Source: Pseudomonadota bacterium | GTDB lineage: Bacteria > Pseudomonadota > Alphaproteobacteria > Micropepsales > Micropepsaceae | NCBI GenBank assembly: GCA_018241025.1 | Contig: JAFEEQ010000013.1 | Span: 62,001-126,000, forward strand | Direction of reading: 5' to 3' | Length of the DNA stretch: 64,000 nucleotides | Shown: piece after piece, positions 47,989 through 58,701 of the stretch | Position numbering within the stretch: the first letter of the stretch is position 1 | Layout of the letters: each line of letters starts with the position of its first letter | The notes under the pieces: generated by a model | The model's input: the letters and a program-made list of their open reading frames with translations, nothing else | Database searches by the model: none | What the model was told of the DNA's origin: nothing | Translations under genes and position numbers: made by a program

Positions 47989-49545
47989 TCAGCCGAAGCG
48001 GAACAGGTTCGTCACCTCGCCGCTCGTCACCGTGCCGGTCTTGCCGATGATCTCTTCGCGCATCATCCAGTCGAGCGTCGCGTCGTCGTCCGGGGTGTGG
48101 GCGAGGAAGCGGGCGTCGTTGGCGTCGCGGCCGACGACGATGCCGAAGCGCTTGCCGCGGCGGTCGAGGACGACGGTGTAGGTCTCGACTTTCGCGGGGC
48201 CGTTCGGCTTTTCGATCACCGTGGGATGGGCCATAGCGTCGATGTCCTTCTGATAGGACTTGGGGTCTTCGCGTTTCCACGCGCCCTTGGTCGGACGCGT
48301 TGAATAGATGCCGGCAGAGTGTTTCGTGACGTACCAGCCATTGCCGGTGCAGAGGCCGAACTTGCCGGGATGGGCGCGCAGCTTGTCGGTCATCTGGACA
48401 ATGGAGTGCATCACGTAGTCGTTGCCCGCACCGCCGAAATAGGGAAGCCCGCCGGTGATGGTGAGGCCGCGCGGATCGTCGGTCGGGATGCCGAATTCCT
48501 GGCAGCCGATTTCGACCGCCGACGGAAAGCAGGAATAAAGATCGATGAACGAGACATCGCCGACATCCATGTCGGCCATGGCGAAGGCCCTCTTCGCGAT
48601 GGTGCGGATGGCGGGAGAGGAGTGGTAGTTCACGCGCTCGCTGACGTTCCAGATGTCGGCGGCGTCGCCGCAGCCGTGGAGATAGACCCAGTTGGATTCG
48701 GGGATACCGAGTTCGCGCGCTTTCGCGACCGACGTCATCAACACAGCGGCGGCCATGTCCACTTCGATCACGGCGTTGAGATACTTCGTGTAGGGGAAGC
48801 CGACGAAGCGGTTCTTCTCCGACGGTGTCGAGATCTCCTCCGGCGAACGATAGGTCGGGAACCAGCTATACGGATTTTCCGACGCGACCTTGGTGAAGGG
48901 CGAGAAGAACTCGCCGAGCCATTTGAGATGCTCGGCGGGCGAGCGGCGCTTCATCGCGCGCAGGCCGTTCTCGAACAGCGGATAGACGTTGACCGGGAAA
49001 GCGAGGCCGTGGCGGCGCTCATAGTCGGTGGTGCCGGCGCGCATGTCGCCGATCTCGATGGGATCGGAGCCCGGATCGGAGTCGGGGCCGGAGGCCCAGC
49101 CGAGATCGATGCCCTGCTTCACCGCGGCGAGCATCGAGGCGATGTATTCGGCGCCGGCGAGAAGTGCGACCTCGCATTCGCCGTTCGCGATCTCTTCGGC
49201 GGTCTTGTTCACGAGCCATTGGGGCGTGTTGCCGCCGGTGGCGGTGTAGAAGGCGCGGCGCGGCTTGGCACCGATGCGGTTCGCGACGCTCTGCGGCGGA
49301 TTGCGGAACATGCGCTTGGGCAGGCGGCCCTGATCGCCGGGCGAGTCGGCGGTGAAGCGCACCACGGCGACGGTGTCGATCGCAGCGGCGAGGCCCGTGC
49401 CGCCGGCATTGGCGATGGCGTCCTTCGAGACCTTCTCCATCAGTTCGATGGGCGAAAGGCTCTCTTTCACATTGGTCTTCGCCGTCCGCTGCGTGAACTG
49501 CGCGCCACCGACGAGGATGGGCGTGCGGGAATCGAGGGTGCTCAT
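47989..49545 (-). CDS. Thiolase-like acetyl-CoA acetyltransferase family protein
   Basis: The 518-residue protein belongs to the SCP2-thiolase-like group. It starts TPILVGGAQFTQR, has VALLAGAEYIASMLAAV in the position of the acylation domain, SFIDLYSCFPSAVEIGCQEF with a Cys in the usual HDCF-like place, and GLCTGNGWYVTKHSAGIYS near the C-terminal catalytic segment. A C-terminal OB-like tail after residue 420 is common in this group. The normal nucleophile region of degradative thiolases (CGSG) is not obvious, so activity is uncertain. The start is at 49545 (MSTLDSRTP). Confidence 0.82.
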   Translation of the reverse strand: MSTLDSRTPILVGGAQFTQRTAKTNVKESLSPIELMEKVSKDAIANAGGTGLAAAIDTVAVVRFTADSPGDQGRLPKRMFRNPPQSVANRIGAKPRRAFYTATGGNTPQWLVNKTAEEIANGECEVALLAGAEYIASMLAAVKQGIDLGWASGPDSDPGSDPIEIGDMRAGTTDYERRHGLAFPVNVYPLFENGLRAMKRRSPAEHLKWLGEFFSPFTKVASENPYSWFPTYRSPEEISTPSEKNRFVGFPYTKYLNAVIEVDMAAAVLMTSVAKARELGIPESNWVYLHGCGDAADIWNVSERVNYHSSPAIRTIAKRAFAMADMDVGDVSFIDLYSCFPSAVEIGCQEFGIPTDDPRGLTITGGLPYFGGAGNDYVMHSIVQMTDKLRAHPGKFGLCTGNGWYVTKHSAGIYSTRPTKGAWKREDPKSYQKDIDAMAHPTVIEKPNGPAKVETYTVVLDRRGKRFGIVVGRDANDARFLAHTPDDDATLDWMMREEIIGKTGTVTSGEVTNLFRFG

Positions 49546-49606
49546 GGGTTTTCCAGCCTGGATATGTTTGAGGATGATGTGAGCATGGCGGCGCGGGAAT
49601 GCAAAG

Positions 49607-49939
49607 CTAGTAGAGCTCGAGGCAGGCTGCCTCGCTGTCGTCAAGGAAGCTTTCGATCAGCGCAGCGTGCTCGCGCAGCAAATCGGCGACGAAGACCGTG
49701 GTCTGGTTTCCACAGCGGAGCCAAATGACCTTGGGGGGCGCTCCACGCAGAGCTGCGATGTCCGCGAAATCTGCATCGAGCGTGACGATGGTAAAGCGTT
49801 CGCGCTCTGCGAACTCCCAAATCATGGCATCGGCTGCGCGGTCGAGCGCGACTTGCCTTACCTGTTCAGAGCCCGGATAGAGGTCGGCAAGAAGCGTACA
49901 AAGACGATAACTGAGGTTCTGATCGAAGAGCAGCTTCAC
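49607..49939 (-). CDS. DUF5615 PIN-like protein (toxin candidate)
   Basis: The 110-residue protein has the PIN-like acidic set: Asp6 in MKLLFDQNLSYRL, Asp in ADAMIWEFAERERFTIVTLDADFADI. This is the DUF5615 family, usually the partner of DUF433 antitoxin-like proteins. Ribonuclease activity is inferred from the fold. Its ATG overlaps the stop of the DUF433 gene (ATGA), an arrangement typical of toxin-antitoxin pairs. Confidence 0.88.
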   Translation of the reverse strand: MKLLFDQNLSYRLCTLLADLYPGSEQVRQVALDRAADAMIWEFAERERFTIVTLDADFADIAALRGAPPKVIWLRCGNQTTVFVADLLREHAALIESFLDDSEAACLELY

Positions 49940-50157
49940 GCTGTGACGATGCGGCGCTCGCGGTCGGCGGCGTAAGCCAGCGCGGCGCGGATATCGTCCT
50001 CGGTGAGTTCTGGATAGTCGGCAATGATCTCGGCGTGGCTCATGCCCGCCGCGAGCCAGCCCAGGATGTCAGACACGGCGATGCGCATGCCGCGGATAAC
50101 CGGGCGGCCACCGCGCTTACCGGGCTCCTGGGTGACGATGTCACTGTAACGCGTCAT
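49936..50157 (-). CDS. DUF433 antitoxin-like protein
   Basis: The 73-residue protein has the DUF433 signature GKRGGRPVIRGMRIAVSDILGWLAAGMSHAEIIADYPELTEDDIRAALAYA, a winged-helix DNA-binding fold. It is the presumed antitoxin and repressor for the DUF5615 protein. The start at 50157 (MTRYSDIV) has AAGG at proper spacing; an ATG two codons earlier is too close to it. Confidence 0.88.
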   Translation of the reverse strand: MTRYSDIVTQEPGKRGGRPVIRGMRIAVSDILGWLAAGMSHAEIIADYPELTEDDIRAALAYAADRERRIVTA

Positions 50158-50197
50158 GACCATACCTTAGCACATGCTGGCGGCGGGGGCGATGGCG

Positions 50198-51352
50198 CTA
50201 CCTGGGCACGAAATAGGTCTCCAGCCGCCGCACCGCCTCCGCGATCACCTCGTGCTTCTTGCAGAAGGCGAAGCGGACCATGTGGTCGGGTTTGCCGGAC
50301 TGGTAGAAGACGCTGAGCGGGATCATCGCGACGCCGGCTTCCTTCACCACACGTTCGCAAAACGCCGTGTCGGGCTCGTTGGTGAGGCCGCGGATCGAGG
50401 CGGTGAGGAAGTAGGTGCCTTCGCAGGGAAGAACCTCGAAGCCGACTTTTGCTATGCCTTCGGCGAGGCGGTCGCGCTTGCTTTGCAATTCCTTGGTCAG
50501 GTTGAGCGTGAAGTCGATCTGCTGCTCGAGACCGTAGGCGATGCCGAGCTGGAGCGCGGTCGGGGTGGTGAAGGTGATGAACTGGTGCGCCTTGGTCACG
50601 ACATCGACCAGCGCGCGCGGCCCGGTGACCCAGCCGACCTTCCAGCCGGTGAGCGAGAACATCTTGCCGGCCGAGCCGACGCGGACGCAGCGCTCCGCCA
50701 TGCCGGGATGGGTGATGAGCGGTGGCGTGTTCCTGCCGTCGAAGACGAGGTGTTCGTAAACCTCGTCGCAGATCACGACGGCGTTGGTTTCCAGAACGAC
50801 GCGGGCGAGCGTCGCGAGTTCGTCGCGGTCGAAGACGCGGCCGATGGGGTTGAGCGGCGTGTTGATCAGCACCGCGGCGGTGTTCGGCCCGACGACGGCG
50901 CGGAGGTCGGCCTCGGTGAGGCGGAAAGCCGGCGGGGCGAGCTTGACGCTCTTCACGACGGCGCCGACGGCTTCGGCGATGGGGCGATAGCAATCGTAGG
51001 CCGGCTCGATCAGCACGATCTCCTGCCCCGGACCGACGAGGCCCATGATCGAGGCGGTGAGCGCTTCGGTGGCGCCGGAGGTAACCAGCACCTCAGTCTC
51101 GGGATCGAAGTCCAGGCCGTAGAAGCGCTTCGCATGGCCGGCGATAGCGGTGCGCAGCTCCGCCCTGCCCTTCATCGGCGGGTATTGGTTCGGGCCTTCG
51201 ATCAGCGAACGCGATGCCGCTTCCCGTACGGCAAGCGGGCCGTCCTCGTCGGGGAACCCCTGGCCGAGATTGATCGCGTTGTGCGCGACGGCGAGCGCCG
51301 ACATGTGCGTGAAAATCGTGGTCGGAAGCGACGCGAAGACGGGATTTGCCAT
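50198..51352 (-). CDS. PLP-dependent class I/II aminotransferase
   Basis: The 384-residue protein resembles methionine/kynurenine-type aminotransferases. It has NLGQGFPDEDGP at the N-terminus, substrate and PLP residues in NTPLNPIGRVFDRDEL and VICDEVYEHLVFDG, the PLP lysine in GSAGKMFSLTGWKVGW, and Arg in DHMVRFAFCKK near the end. The exact substrate is not clear. It is divergent from the amidohydrolase gene, about 100 nt apart. Confidence 0.9.
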   Translation of the reverse strand: MANPVFASLPTTIFTHMSALAVAHNAINLGQGFPDEDGPLAVREAASRSLIEGPNQYPPMKGRAELRTAIAGHAKRFYGLDFDPETEVLVTSGATEALTASIMGLVGPGQEIVLIEPAYDCYRPIAEAVGAVVKSVKLAPPAFRLTEADLRAVVGPNTAAVLINTPLNPIGRVFDRDELATLARVVLETNAVVICDEVYEHLVFDGRNTPPLITHPGMAERCVRVGSAGKMFSLTGWKVGWVTGPRALVDVVTKAHQFITFTTPTALQLGIAYGLEQQIDFTLNLTKELQSKRDRLAEGIAKVGFEVLPCEGTYFLTASIRGLTNEPDTAFCERVVKEAGVAMIPLSVFYQSGKPDHMVRFAFCKKHEVIAEAVRRLETYFVPR

Positions 51353-51453
51353 GGCGGCAGCTTTGCAATCCGGCGCGCCGCCTGCAACTCCGTCATTGCG
51401 CCGCGCCGCGTTGGCCGTACACTTTGGCCAACCAGATATTCGAGGAAATGACC

Positions 51454-53088
51454 ATGACCCATGACATCGTGATCCGCGGCGGCAGCGTCGTCGACGGGAC
51501 CGGAGCCGCGCCGTTCAGCGCCGACGTCGGCATCGCCGGCGGGAAGATCGCGGAGATCGGCAAGATCGCGGCGAAGGGCAAGGAGGAGATCGATGCCGAT
51601 GGGCTCACCGTCTCGCCGGGATTCATCGACCTGCATACGCATCTCGATGCGCAGATCGGCTGGGATCCGGACCTGACGCCGATCTCCTGGCATGGCGTGA
51701 CGACGGCGCTGATGGGCAATTGCGGCGTGACCTTCGCGCCGTGCAAGCCGCAGGACCGCGAATTCCTCGCCGCGATGATGGAGTCGGTCGAAGACATCCC
51801 GCGCAACGCGATCATGACCGGCCTGCCCTGGACCTGGGAAGAATATGGCGACTATCTCGACACGCTCGACACGCTGAAGCCGGGCATCAATGTCGCCGGC
51901 CTCGTGGGCCATAGCGCGGTGCGATATTACGTGATGGGCGAGCGGTCTTTTGCCGAGGAAGCGAGCCCGGCCGAGATCGAGCAGATGGCAGGGCTGGTCG
52001 GACGCGCGCTCGATGCCGGCGCGATCGGCTTCTCGACCAACCGCTTCGCGCCCCACAAGGCGCCGGACGGCCGCTCGATCCCAGGCACGTTCGCCGATCC
52101 GGCGGAGCTGGTGGCGATCGGCAAGGCGGTCGCGGCGCGTAACGGCCTGATGCAGGCGGTCGGTGCGACGGGCGATGTGCTGAAGGCGATTGCCGATCAG
52201 TCCAAGAGCCGCGTGCTGTTCTCCTATGGCGTCGGCGCGGACAAGGGCGCGGGGCGCAAATCCGCCGAAGGTCTCGACAAGCTGGCCGAGGGCCGCGACC
52301 TCACCGCGATCTGCCAGGTGAAGGGCACGGGCTTCATGTTCGGTATGCAATGCTCCCTGCCCTTCCGCGGGCCGACCTGGGAGCGTGTGCGCGCGCTCGA
52401 TCTCGGTGGCCGTGTGGCGGCGATCAAGGATGGCGCGACGGCGGCGGCACTGATCGAGGAAGGCAAGAGCGGAATCCCGCTGGAGCACACCTACTACATC
52501 GGCGACGACGAGACCCCGAACCTGACCGCGCCGCGCGATGCGAGCGTGAAAGACGCGATTGCAAAGTCCGGCGAGAGCTTCGTGGAATATTTCCTGCGTC
52601 TGTCGCGCGAGACCGAAGGCCGCGCGCTGTTCAACTTCCGCCTGTTCTGCGCCGACATGGACGAGCTGGGCGATCTCTTCGCCCATTCGAAGAACGTGCT
52701 GCCGAGCCTCGGCGATGCGGGCGCGCATGTCAGCCAGATCATCGACGCCGACTGGGCGACCTTCACGCTCAAATACTGGATCAAGGAGCGCAAGGTTTAC
52801 TCCCTGCCCGAAGGCATCAAGCGTATGACCTCCGACGGCGCGCGGGTGATGGGGCTGAAAGACCGCGGCGCGCTCAAGGTCGGCATGCGGGCCGACGTAA
52901 ACGTGTTCGACCTCGACCGCGTGACGCAGCTTCAGCCGGTCATCGTCCACAACTTCCCGGGCGGGGCGCCGCATTTCACGATGCGCGCCCGCGGCTATCA
53001 CGCAACGCTGGTCAACGGCGTGGTCAACGTCCGCAACGACGAGAGCACGGGGGCGCGGGCGGGTACTGTCCTGCGCCACGGGCGATAG
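51454..53088 (+). CDS. N-acyl-D-amino-acid deacylase-like amidohydrolase
   Basis: The 544-residue protein has the start IVIRGGSVVDGTGAAPFSADVGIAGGKI, the metal motif GFIDLHTHLDAQIGWDP and GVTTALMGNCGVTFAPC, which is the signature of D-aminoacylase-related enzymes. A later segment is DAGAHVSQIIDADWATF with the catalytic Asp. It should cleave an N-acyl D-amino acid or similar cyclic amide. The start was placed at 51454 (MTHDIVIRG), 7 nt from GAGGAA; ATG at 51448 is too close to it. Confidence 0.9.
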   Translation: MTHDIVIRGGSVVDGTGAAPFSADVGIAGGKIAEIGKIAAKGKEEIDADGLTVSPGFIDLHTHLDAQIGWDPDLTPISWHGVTTALMGNCGVTFAPCKPQDREFLAAMMESVEDIPRNAIMTGLPWTWEEYGDYLDTLDTLKPGINVAGLVGHSAVRYYVMGERSFAEEASPAEIEQMAGLVGRALDAGAIGFSTNRFAPHKAPDGRSIPGTFADPAELVAIGKAVAARNGLMQAVGATGDVLKAIADQSKSRVLFSYGVGADKGAGRKSAEGLDKLAEGRDLTAICQVKGTGFMFGMQCSLPFRGPTWERVRALDLGGRVAAIKDGATAAALIEEGKSGIPLEHTYYIGDDETPNLTAPRDASVKDAIAKSGESFVEYFLRLSRETEGRALFNFRLFCADMDELGDLFAHSKNVLPSLGDAGAHVSQIIDADWATFTLKYWIKERKVYSLPEGIKRMTSDGARVMGLKDRGALKVGMRADVNVFDLDRVTQLQPVIVHNFPGGAPHFTMRARGYHATLVNGVVNVRNDESTGARAGTVLRHGR

Positions 53089-53096
53089 CCGTCCGC

Positions 53097-53149
53097 TTGT
53101 AAGGGGGACGCCAAAGTCCTAGTATCTACAATGTCGATACTAGGACTTT
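53097..53149 (+). promoter_or_regulatory. mazEF promoter and 14-bp inverted-repeat operator
   Basis: Perfect arms AAAGTCCTAGTATC (53113-53126) and GATACTAGGACTTT (53136-53149) with a 9-nt spacer end 4 nt before the mazE start. A promoter TTGTAA (53097-53102), 17 nt, TAGTAT (53120-53125) overlaps the left arm, so binding would block RNA polymerase. Confidence 0.8.
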
Positions 53150-53153
53150 CGTT

Positions 53154-53396
53154 ATGCGTGCGACCGTCAAGAAGTGGGGAAACAGCGCTTCTGTTCGCAT
53201 TCCGGCAGCCGTCATGACGGCTGCGAAGCTGCGCGTCGATCAGGCCGTTAATGTGCGCGAAGACCGCGGGCGCGTGATCATCGAGCCTGTCCGCGAAGAG
53301 GTTGTCGATCTCGATAGCCTGCTCGCCGGCATCACCGACGAGAATATCCATGGCGAGATCGACTTCGGCCGGCCGGTCGGCAAAGAGAAAGCCTAG
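53154..53396 (+). CDS. mazE: MazE-like antitoxin (AbrB/SpoVT fold)
   Basis: The 80-residue protein has the AbrB-type swapped-hairpin N-terminus (MRATVKKWGNSASVRIPAAVMTAAKLRVDQAVNV) and an acidic C-terminal tail (DLDSLLAGITDENIHGEIDFG) that should wrap around the toxin. It is expected to bind the inverted repeat just upstream and autorepress. Its stop shares one base with the toxin start (TAGTG). Confidence 0.92.
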   Translation: MRATVKKWGNSASVRIPAAVMTAAKLRVDQAVNVREDRGRVIIEPVREEVVDLDSLLAGITDENIHGEIDFGRPVGKEKA

Positions 53397-53722
53397 TGGC
53401 CTACGTTCCCGATGCGGGCGACATCATCTGGATCGACTTCGATCCCCAGGCTGGCCGCGAACAGGCCAAACACCGGCCTGCCGTGGTCCTTAGTCCGGCG
53501 AGCTACAACGGCCGCGTCGGCCTTTTGCTTTGCTGCCCGACCACGACGGCCATCAAGGGATATCCATTCGAAGTCCCACTTAAGGGTGTGCCGGCAAGCG
53601 TCGCGCTGGCCGACCAGATCAAAAGCTTCGACTGGCGCGTCCGAAAGGCTCGCCGCAAAGGCGTGGTAACGGCCGCCGAAATTGCTGCAATCCGCGCCCG
53701 GGCACGAGCGCTGCTAGGCTAG
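53396..53722 (+). CDS. mazF: MazF/PemK-family endoribonuclease toxin
   Basis: The 108-residue protein has the PemK/MazF fold: VPDAGDIIWIDFDPQAGREQAKHRPAVVLSPASYN with the catalytic Arg in KHRPAVVLS, CCPTTTAIKGYPFEVPL with the catalytic Thr, and ADQIKSFDWRVRKARRKG. It would cleave mRNA at short specific sequences. It starts with GTG, coupled to mazE. The gene is complete. Confidence 0.93.
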   Translation: MAYVPDAGDIIWIDFDPQAGREQAKHRPAVVLSPASYNGRVGLLLCCPTTTAIKGYPFEVPLKGVPASVALADQIKSFDWRVRKARRKGVVTAAEIAAIRARARALLG

Positions 53723-53833
53723 TCGGACGCCCAAGTTTTGGGCACATCGCCCCTATTACAAGCACTTGGCCAGACACCCTAAACGGTACCGCGCTAACCG
53801 GCTGTAAATGCTCACTTCTTTTCCGGCAAAAAC

Positions 53834-53849
53834 CGGCATGAGTCCTGCT
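53834..53849 (+). promoter_or_regulatory. Possible sigma-54 promoter of glnB-glnA
   Basis: CGGCATGAGTCCTGCT keeps the GG and GC dinucleotides 12 nt apart as in the -24/-12 consensus (TGGCACN...TTGCT). It lies about 53 nt upstream of glnB, a gene often driven by sigma-54 and NtrC. It is a single partial match and could be chance. Confidence 0.4.
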
Positions 53850-53859
53850 AAATCGTTAA

Positions 53860-54240
<381 letters not shown>

Positions 54241-54292
54241 AAATCCCCGCGTGGGGCAACGACCATCTTTCTTTGAAGGGGAAGACCACAGC

Positions 54293-55705
<1,413 letters not shown>

Positions 55706-55723
55706 TCCGGCCGGCGATCAAGG

Positions 55724-55753
55724 AAAGGGCGCGGCGATTGCCGCGCCCTTTTT
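55724..55753 (+). terminator. Intrinsic terminator of glnBA
   Basis: Arms GGGCGCGGC and GCCGCGCCC (55727-55735, 55740-55748) with GATT loop, flanked by AAA and followed by TTTTT. It is 21 nt after the glnA stop. Confidence 0.93.
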
Positions 55754-56048
55754 CTTTGGGTCGGTCCCGAAAAATCAGGTCGCCGCCGGCGTGTCGGCGG
55801 ACGATGCCTCCGCCTGGACGACGCTGGCCAAACCGGCCCCGGGCGAAAAGCAACCACTGGTCGCTGCATTTCTGCGGACCCATCCGAGCAGATTGTTCGC
55901 GGACATCGCACCGGGCTGAGAGCACGACCGACCTGCCTTCGGCAGAGCTCCGCGTGGTGGGCCGGAAAATATCTTCGCCAGCCACACAATAGCCACTTCA
56001 ACTGCGAAAAGTTCCGCGTAGGCTTCGCAACGGTCGGGGCTGGGGGAC
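55754..56048. other. Gap with no supported gene
   Basis: This 295-nt stretch between the glnBA terminator and the LuxR-type gene has no convincing gene. A plus-strand frame ending at 55919 could encode a tail such as SADDASAWTTLAKPAPGEKQ after a GTG, but it has no Shine-Dalgarno and no recognised family. It should contain the promoter of the regulator gene. Confidence 0.5.
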
Positions 56049-57173
56049 ATGACGATGCTGAATCAGGCGCAGCACGACGAGATCGTGAGGCAGCTCTATG
56101 CAGCCGCGCTTGGACAACTGCCCTGGTCCACGCTCATGGAACGGATTGCCGGCCAGTTCGGCAGTTCGGCCTCGGTCTGCCAGGTCTCGGACGACAGCCG
56201 CCATCTGCAGCTCCAGCAAAATCACGGGTATTCATCGGAGTTCGCGGTCGAGTTCTACGCCAGCGAGGCCTATGCCAGGGATCCGAGGCCGAGCTATTTC
56301 TGGGCCGTAAAGCCAGGTACGGTCTATCACGATCGCATGCTGTACGACGTCGACGAGATTTATCGCGATCCACGTGTACTGGAATCCTGCGATCTCCTCG
56401 GCGTGAAATACCAGCTCGGTACGCTCGTCACGATGCCGAACGGCCAGATCGGCGCGCTGGCCCTTCTCAGGACCGACAAAGAAGGGATGGCCGAAGGGGG
56501 TGAAGTCGCCGCCCTGCAGCGCCTCGTTCCGCATATCGAACAAGCACTGTCGATCGGCCACGTACTCGAATTCGGCGCGGCGCGCGAGGCCGCGCTGCTG
56601 AATGCGCTCTCGCAAAAGGCCGACGGCATCATCATGCTTTCACGCCTGGGCCTGCCCTCATTCATGAACAAGGCCGCGGAAAGCATGCTGGCAGCCCGTG
56701 ACGGCCTCTACCTCAACGAGGAAGGATTGGCCGCCGCGCGCGGTCCTGAGACGCGGCGGCTGCACGGAATGATCTCGGGCGCACTGTCCGCCTGGGGCCA
56801 GGACCCCAAGCCGCCCGGCGGACAAATGCTCGTGTCACGCCCGTCCGGACTGCGCGGGTTCGTTCTGCGTGTGATGCCGCAGCCGCCCGGCGAGCCGTTC
56901 GTCTTGGGCGGCGCGGCCGCCTGTGTAATCCATCTGCACGATCTCGCTGCGGTCAAGCTGCCGTCGCATGACTCGCTGGAGGCCGTGTTCGGCCTGTCGA
57001 AGCGCGAGTCCGATCTGGCGATCGAACTCGTGCGCTGCACCGGGCTCAGCGCAGCCGCCGCCAATGCCGGAATGGCGCCGAACACCGCGCGCAACCATTT
57101 GCAAAGCATCTTCCGCAAGTGCGGCATCAACAGCCAGGCGGAAGCGGTGCAGCTCTTCAGTCACATCTTCTGA
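56049..57173 (+). CDS. LuxR-type HTH transcriptional regulator
   Basis: The 374-residue protein ends in a LuxR/GerE-like helix-turn-helix (FGLSKRESDLAIELVRCTGLSAAAANAGMAPNTARNHLQSIFRKCGI, residues about 315-362). The first 200 residues resemble a GAF-like sensory region (GYSSEFAVEFYASEAYARDPR, then LGTLVTMPNGQIGALALLR) but with no named ligand site. A second start two codons in (56055) is better spaced from GGGGGA. It converges on the first of two histidine kinases, 10 nt apart. Confidence 0.85.
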   Translation: MTMLNQAQHDEIVRQLYAAALGQLPWSTLMERIAGQFGSSASVCQVSDDSRHLQLQQNHGYSSEFAVEFYASEAYARDPRPSYFWAVKPGTVYHDRMLYDVDEIYRDPRVLESCDLLGVKYQLGTLVTMPNGQIGALALLRTDKEGMAEGGEVAALQRLVPHIEQALSIGHVLEFGAAREAALLNALSQKADGIIMLSRLGLPSFMNKAAESMLAARDGLYLNEEGLAAARGPETRRLHGMISGALSAWGQDPKPPGGQMLVSRPSGLRGFVLRVMPQPPGEPFVLGGAAACVIHLHDLAAVKLPSHDSLEAVFGLSKRESDLAIELVRCTGLSAAAANAGMAPNTARNHLQSIFRKCGINSQAEAVQLFSHIF

Positions 57174-57183
57174 GGCACGGCGT

Positions 57184-58638
57184 TCAGGCGACCGCGCCCT
57201 GCTCCACCGGCTGCTCGGCCGGCAGCACGACATAGGCGCAGCAGCCTTTTCCGAGTTCGCTTTCGAGCCAGGCGCGGCCGCCGTGCAATTCGGCAAGGCC
57301 GCGCACAAGGGCGAGACCGAGACCGGTGCCGCCGGCCTGGCGGTCGTAGCGGTTGTCGACCTGGCTGAACGGCGTGAATATCTTGTCGAGCTTCTCGCGC
57401 GGGATGCCTGGACCGTTGTCCTGCACGCTGATCTGGAATCCACCGCAGCGCGCGAGTTCGCCGCGCACGATGATCTTGCCGCCCTCGGGCGTGAACTTCA
57501 CCGCGTTGGAAACCAGGTTGATCAGTATCTGCTTCAGCGCGCGCTCGTCGGCGTAGAGCGGCGGGCAATTCGGCGCCACGTCGATCGCCAGCGTCTGATT
57601 GCGCTCGCGCGCCTTGGCGCCGATGAGCTTGAGCGCAATGTCGAAGGTGCGCTTGGAATCGAGCGGATGCGGCGCGATCTCCATCTTGCCGGCTTCGATC
57701 TTTGCGACGTCGAGAAGATCGTTGATCAGCGACAGCAGATGGGCGCCCGACGAGTGGATGTCGCCGGCATATTCCTTGTAGCGCTGCGATCCGACGGGAC
57801 CGAAGCATTCCTGGGCAATGATCTCGGAGAAGCCGAGGATCGCGTTGAGCGGCGTGCGCAGTTCATGGCTCATATTGGCGAGGAACGCCGTCTTCGAGGC
57901 GTTGGCCGTTTCGGCTTCGAACCGCTTGCGCAGCGCTTCGTCCCGCGTTTCCTCGAGCTCGCGCGCCAGATCTTCGACCTGGAAACGGAGCCGCGCATCT
58001 TCGTCGACCCGGCGCGCAAGGCGGCGGCCGTCGAAGAACACCTGCGCGGCGTAGATCGGAATGACGGCCGCGATGCCATAGTCGAGCACATTATCGCCAA
58101 AGGCGAAGCGCAGCGCCGCGACACCGGAGATCGGCGCCAGGCAGGCGAGGAACATGTCCATATGCGTCGCGCGGCTGACGACGAGACTGGCGAGCATGCC
58201 GATCGTGGCCGCCGCCAGGAAGAGGTGATTGATCGGGTTGCTCGCATCCCACAACAGCCAGGGCATGAGGCCCCAGACGGCGCTGATCACGACCTGCAGC
58301 ATGGTCATGCGCGCGAACCACGGGCGCACGGCCTCGTAGTCGGTCTGTCCCGCCGTCGAGGCGCGGTAGTACGAGACCACGTTCGACGCCGCGAAAACCG
58401 TGACCGCCATCAGACAGGGCAGCAGAACCGTGTGTTCGAAGGGCCGATGGCCGAGCGGCCCGAAGGCATCGGAGCCGAGCCAGGCGAGCGCAAGCGCCCA
58501 CAACGGCGAGGCCACGCGCGTCATGCGCATTGCCGACGCCACCAGATCGAGCTGGGCATTGAGCACGCGCACATCGGCGCTGCGTCTTACCCTCAGCTGT
58601 TGTCCAAATCCCAACGGACCCACCCCTGCCAGTCGCAC
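57184..58638 (-). CDS. Membrane sensor histidine kinase, DivJ/PleC-like
   Basis: The 484-residue protein has about five or six hydrophobic segments in the first 200 residues and a coiled region (LRFQVEDLARELEETRDEALRKR). It then has a histidine kinase core: H-box NMSHELRTPLNAILGFSEII with the phospho-accepting His, N-box QILINLVSNAVKFTPEGG, G1 DNGPGIP and G2 GGTGLGLALVRG. There is no PAS or receiver domain. The H-box and SG.HLL.LINDLLDVAKIEAGKMEI belong to the alphaproteobacterial DivJ/PleC/PdhS group, which act on DivK/PleD. Direct partners are not in the window. A related kinase lies upstream. Confidence 0.88.
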   Translation of the reverse strand: MRLAGVGPLGFGQQLRVRRSADVRVLNAQLDLVASAMRMTRVASPLWALALAWLGSDAFGPLGHRPFEHTVLLPCLMAVTVFAASNVVSYYRASTAGQTDYEAVRPWFARMTMLQVVISAVWGLMPWLLWDASNPINHLFLAAATIGMLASLVVSRATHMDMFLACLAPISGVAALRFAFGDNVLDYGIAAVIPIYAAQVFFDGRRLARRVDEDARLRFQVEDLARELEETRDEALRKRFEAETANASKTAFLANMSHELRTPLNAILGFSEIIAQECFGPVGSQRYKEYAGDIHSSGAHLLSLINDLLDVAKIEAGKMEIAPHPLDSKRTFDIALKLIGAKARERNQTLAIDVAPNCPPLYADERALKQILINLVSNAVKFTPEGGKIIVRGELARCGGFQISVQDNGPGIPREKLDKIFTPFSQVDNRYDRQAGGTGLGLALVRGLAELHGGRAWLESELGKGCCAYVVLPAEQPVEQGAVA

Positions 58639-58701
58639 CGCTTTCGCGGATCGTTGAAACTGTACGGCTGGGTTCTTAAAATTCTCTGAGACGTGTAAAG
58701 G

